NCBI GenBank assembly: GCA_045866275.1
Contig: BAAFRX010000002.1
Span: forward strand, 1 to 64,000
Source of the DNA: Sideroxyarcus sp045866275
Lineage (GTDB): Bacteria; Pseudomonadota; Gammaproteobacteria; Burkholderiales; Gallionellaceae
Direction of reading: 5' to 3'
DNA: 64,000 nucleotides
Shown here: piece after piece, positions 62,181-64,000 of the stretch
How positions within the stretch are numbered: position 1 is the first letter of the stretch
Layout: each line of letters starts with the position of its first letter
Notes under the pieces: model-generated
Told to the model about the DNA's origin: nothing
The model's database searches: none
What the model saw: only the letters and a program-made list of their open reading frames with translations
Made by a program: the position numbers and the translations under genes

Positions 62181-62828
62181 TCAATCCAGCCAGCGGTAAG
62201 GTTCGGTGGGTTCGAACAGGGTGCTGACCAGCTCCTTGCCCGATTCGGGCCGGCCGAGCGCGGCATCGTAGCCGAGCCGCACGTGGAACCGGATCCATTT
62301 ATTGCCATCCCGTCCGGGGATGAAATGGTCGGCCTGATTCAGCACATAGATCAGGTCGCGCGACTTGAGGTCGAACATCCAGTTGCCGGGCGCGACCGTG
62401 CGCGGGCTGGGATCGTAGTATTCGCCCTTGTAGTTGGGCGGCAGTTTTTGCAGCCAGGTCATGGGATTGTCGGTCGCCAGCACGGAAAGATTCTGCTCGG
62501 TGGCGGCGGCGCGCGTCTGCAAGGCACCGTAACGCAACACCAGCGCGCTTTGCAGCGCCCCTTCCACCTGCTGCATGGCGGCCTTTTCCGCCTGCTCCTG
62601 CACCAGCGGGACGCGCATCAGGAACAAGCCCGCCAGCACCACGATGATGATGATGACCACGATGAACTCGATCAGGGTGAAGCCCTGTGGGTCGGGTTTG
62701 AGCGTGTGCTGTTGGGGCTTTAGCCCCTTACAGCCACGGCCTACCCCTTGCGGGTATAACCCGACGGGATTGGCAGATGATCTGCCGCTTTTTCGGACTG
62801 AAGTCCGACCCACGTTTAGATTTGTCAT
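62181..62828 (-). CDS. mshB: MshB-like minor prepilin with repeat-encoded leader
   Basis: 215 residues from the ATG at 62828, which overlaps the mshG stop (ATGA). Leader: MTNLN, then about 37 residues encoded by degenerate REP sequence (starting VGRTSVR and ending LKPDPQ), then G/FTLIEFIVVIIIIVVLAGLFL with the peptidase site and Glu5. The body is a small pilin with acidic patches. As no in-frame ATG lies between, the long leader is real unless a rare start is used. Confidence 0.85.
   Translation of the reverse strand: MTNLNVGRTSVRKSGRSSANPVGLYPQGVGRGCKGLKPQQHTLKPDPQGFTLIEFIVVIIIIVVLAGLFLMRVPLVQEQAEKAAMQQVEGALQSALVLRYGALQTRAAATEQNLSVLATDNPMTWLQKLPPNYKGEYYDPSPRTVAPGNWMFDLKSRDLIYVLNQADHFIPGRDGNKWIRFHVRLGYDAALGRPESGKELVSTLFEPTEPYRWLD
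62687..62813. repeat. Degenerate REP composite inside the mshB leader
   Basis: Outer parts are GTGGGTCGGGTTTG and CGGACTGAAGTCCG-ACCCAC of the main family. Between them lie a GGGGCTTTAGCCCC palindrome and a CCCCTTGCGGGTATAACCCGAC part, like the opened-loop variant at 13671-13880. It is translated throughout by mshB. Confidence 0.8.
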
Positions 62829-64000
62829 CTGTGCAACGCCGCTTTGCCCAAGTCCCACATCGGCAGGAAGATGCCGAGCGCCAGCACCAGCACCAGCGCG
62901 CCGAGGGCGACGATCATGATGGGTTCGATCTGCGCGGAGAGGGTCTTGATCTCGTATTCGACTTCGCGCTCGTACATGCCCGCGACTTCGAACATCAGGC
63001 CGTCCAGGTCACCGGTCTCTTCGCCCACCGCAATCATCTGCATCACGGTCGGGTTGAACACGCCGGTGGCATGGGCGGTGCGCAGGATGGATTCGCCGCG
63101 CTCGACGCCGTCGCGCATCTGCTCGATCTTGCTGCGCATGTATTCGTTGTCCACCACCATGCCAACGGTATTGAGCGCCTGCACGATGGGGATGCCGCTC
63201 TTGAACGACAGCGCCAGGCTGCGCGCGAAGCGGGCCAGCGTGCCTTTCATGATGATCTTGCCGGCGATGGGCAGTTGCAGCTTGTAGCGATCCCACTTGT
63301 AGCGCCCGTCCACCGTGTTGATCCAGGCGCGGAAGGCGACCACCGCGCCAATCAGTCCGGCCAGCAGCAACGGCCAGGACGCGACCATGAAGTTGGAGAA
63401 TCCCATCAGGATTTTGGTCATCAGCGGCAGTTCGGTATGAAAACCCTCGAACACCTTGGCAAAGGCCGGGATGACGAAGATGTTGACGATGACCAGCGCG
63501 ATGGCCATGGCGACGACGACGAACATCGGGTAGCGCACGGCGGACTTGATGCGCTCGCGCATGTCCTTCTCGAATTCCAGATGTTCGTACAGGCGCAGAA
63601 AGGTCTGGTCCAGCATGCCGGTCATTTCGCCGACCTGCACCATGCTCAAATAGAACGGCGAAAAAATCTTGGGATGGCGGCGCATCGCGGTGGAAAGCTC
63701 GCGCCCGCTGTCCAGGCTTTCGCGCAGGTCTTGCAGCATGGCGCTGAAGGTCGGGTTCTGCGAAGATTCCTGCAGTCCGGCCAGCGCGCGCATGATGGGC
63801 ACGCCCGCCTTGAGCAGGGTGTACATCTGGCGCGAGAACAGCATCAGTTCCAGCGGATCGACGGTCTGTTTCTGCGACAGGCGCTGCCACAGGGTCTGCC
63901 CCTGCGCCTTGGTCGTGCTGCTGTTGCGCGAAATCCGGATCTCGGTCGGGGTGATGCCGGTGTTCAGCAACTGGTCGGCGATGACGCCGCTGTCGGCCCC
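62825..64000 (-). CDS. mshG: MSHA biogenesis protein MshG (right cluster), 5' end beyond window
   Basis: GspF/PilC-family inner-membrane platform protein; the frame is open to the window edge, so the N-terminal 20-30 residues are missing. Two T2SSF domains (around FSRQMYTLLKAGVPIMRAL and ARSLALSFKSGIPIVQALN) and three membrane segments are visible, the last one intact near the C-terminus (IMIVALGALVLVLALGIFLPMWDL). That differs from the truncated MshG at 86-1258. The stop overlaps the mshB start (ATGA). An mshE upstream, outside the window, is expected. Confidence 0.92.
   Translation of the reverse strand, partial: GADSGVIADQLLNTGITPTEIRISRNSSTTKAQGQTLWQRLSQKQTVDPLELMLFSRQMYTLLKAGVPIMRALAGLQESSQNPTFSAMLQDLRESLDSGRELSTAMRRHPKIFSPFYLSMVQVGEMTGMLDQTFLRLYEHLEFEKDMRERIKSAVRYPMFVVVAMAIALVIVNIFVIPAFAKVFEGFHTELPLMTKILMGFSNFMVASWPLLLAGLIGAVVAFRAWINTVDGRYKWDRYKLQLPIAGKIIMKGTLARFARSLALSFKSGIPIVQALNTVGMVVDNEYMRSKIEQMRDGVERGESILRTAHATGVFNPTVMQMIAVGEETGDLDGLMFEVAGMYEREVEYEIKTLSAQIEPIMIVALGALVLVLALGIFLPMWDLGKAALHR

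Overview
The window reads as chromosome from a betaproteobacterium, probably a Gallionellaceae-like member of the Nitrosomonadales. The basis is the betaproteobacterial gene order kdsD-kdsC-lptC-lptA-lptB-rpoN-hpf-ptsN-hprK-rapZ, a Mla operon next to murA, a bioBFHCD operon, and a porin with one N-terminal CXXCH haem motif that resembles the iron-oxidising Cyc2 family. The taxonomy is inference; no rRNA or tRNA gene was seen.

Left part (1-19.4 kb). An MSHA-like pilus assembly set (mshM-mshL-mshN-mshE-mshG, minus strand) whose mshG is cut off by the end of an insertion sequence at the window edge. Then come a palindrome (REP) array, a sigma-54 response regulator, the mlaFEDCB lipid-transport operon, murA, the Cyc2-like porin, a tandem REP array with a RAYT transposase gene inside one of its units, a histidine kinase, and a prepilin gene behind a good sigma-54 (-24/-12) promoter.

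Middle part (19.4-43.7 kb). Housekeeping: a decayed toxin-antitoxin pair, a Kef-type antiporter, Kdo synthesis and LPS transport, rpoN with nitrogen-PTS and RapZ genes, ubiX, rarA, lolA, ftsK, a NarL-type regulator, Sco1, a TauE/SafE membrane protein, biotin synthesis and comF.

Right part (43.7-64 kb). A second, nearly complete MSHA pilus locus, all on the minus strand. In transcription order it is mshG (cut by the window edge), mshB, a membrane protein, mshA, mshC, mshD, mshO, mshP, mshQ, mshI, a PilN-like gene, mshJ, mshK, mshL, mshM and mshN. Accessory modules, all in the same orientation, sit in three gaps of this locus. They are a MntA/HepT pair between mshA and mshC, a nucleotidyltransferase pair plus a frameshifted ORF6N gene between mshC and mshD, and three PIN-domain modules (one decayed) between mshP and mshQ. 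Many are joined to neighbours by 4-base stop/start overlaps. Copies of pilus-gene ends flank two of the insertions.

The strongest theme is palindromic repeats entering genes without breaking them. Four minor prepilins (MshB, MshC, MshO, MshP) each carry a repeat, from several unrelated families, inside the leader peptide just before the prepilin peptidase site. Similar in-frame insertions are seen in rarA, bioH, the tauE-like gene, lptA and the tail of bioF. The main REP family always enters in the one reading frame that is open. The RAYT gene is the obvious candidate for its mobiliser. Two 142-bp MITE-like elements carry the same REP pair nested within longer inverted ends.
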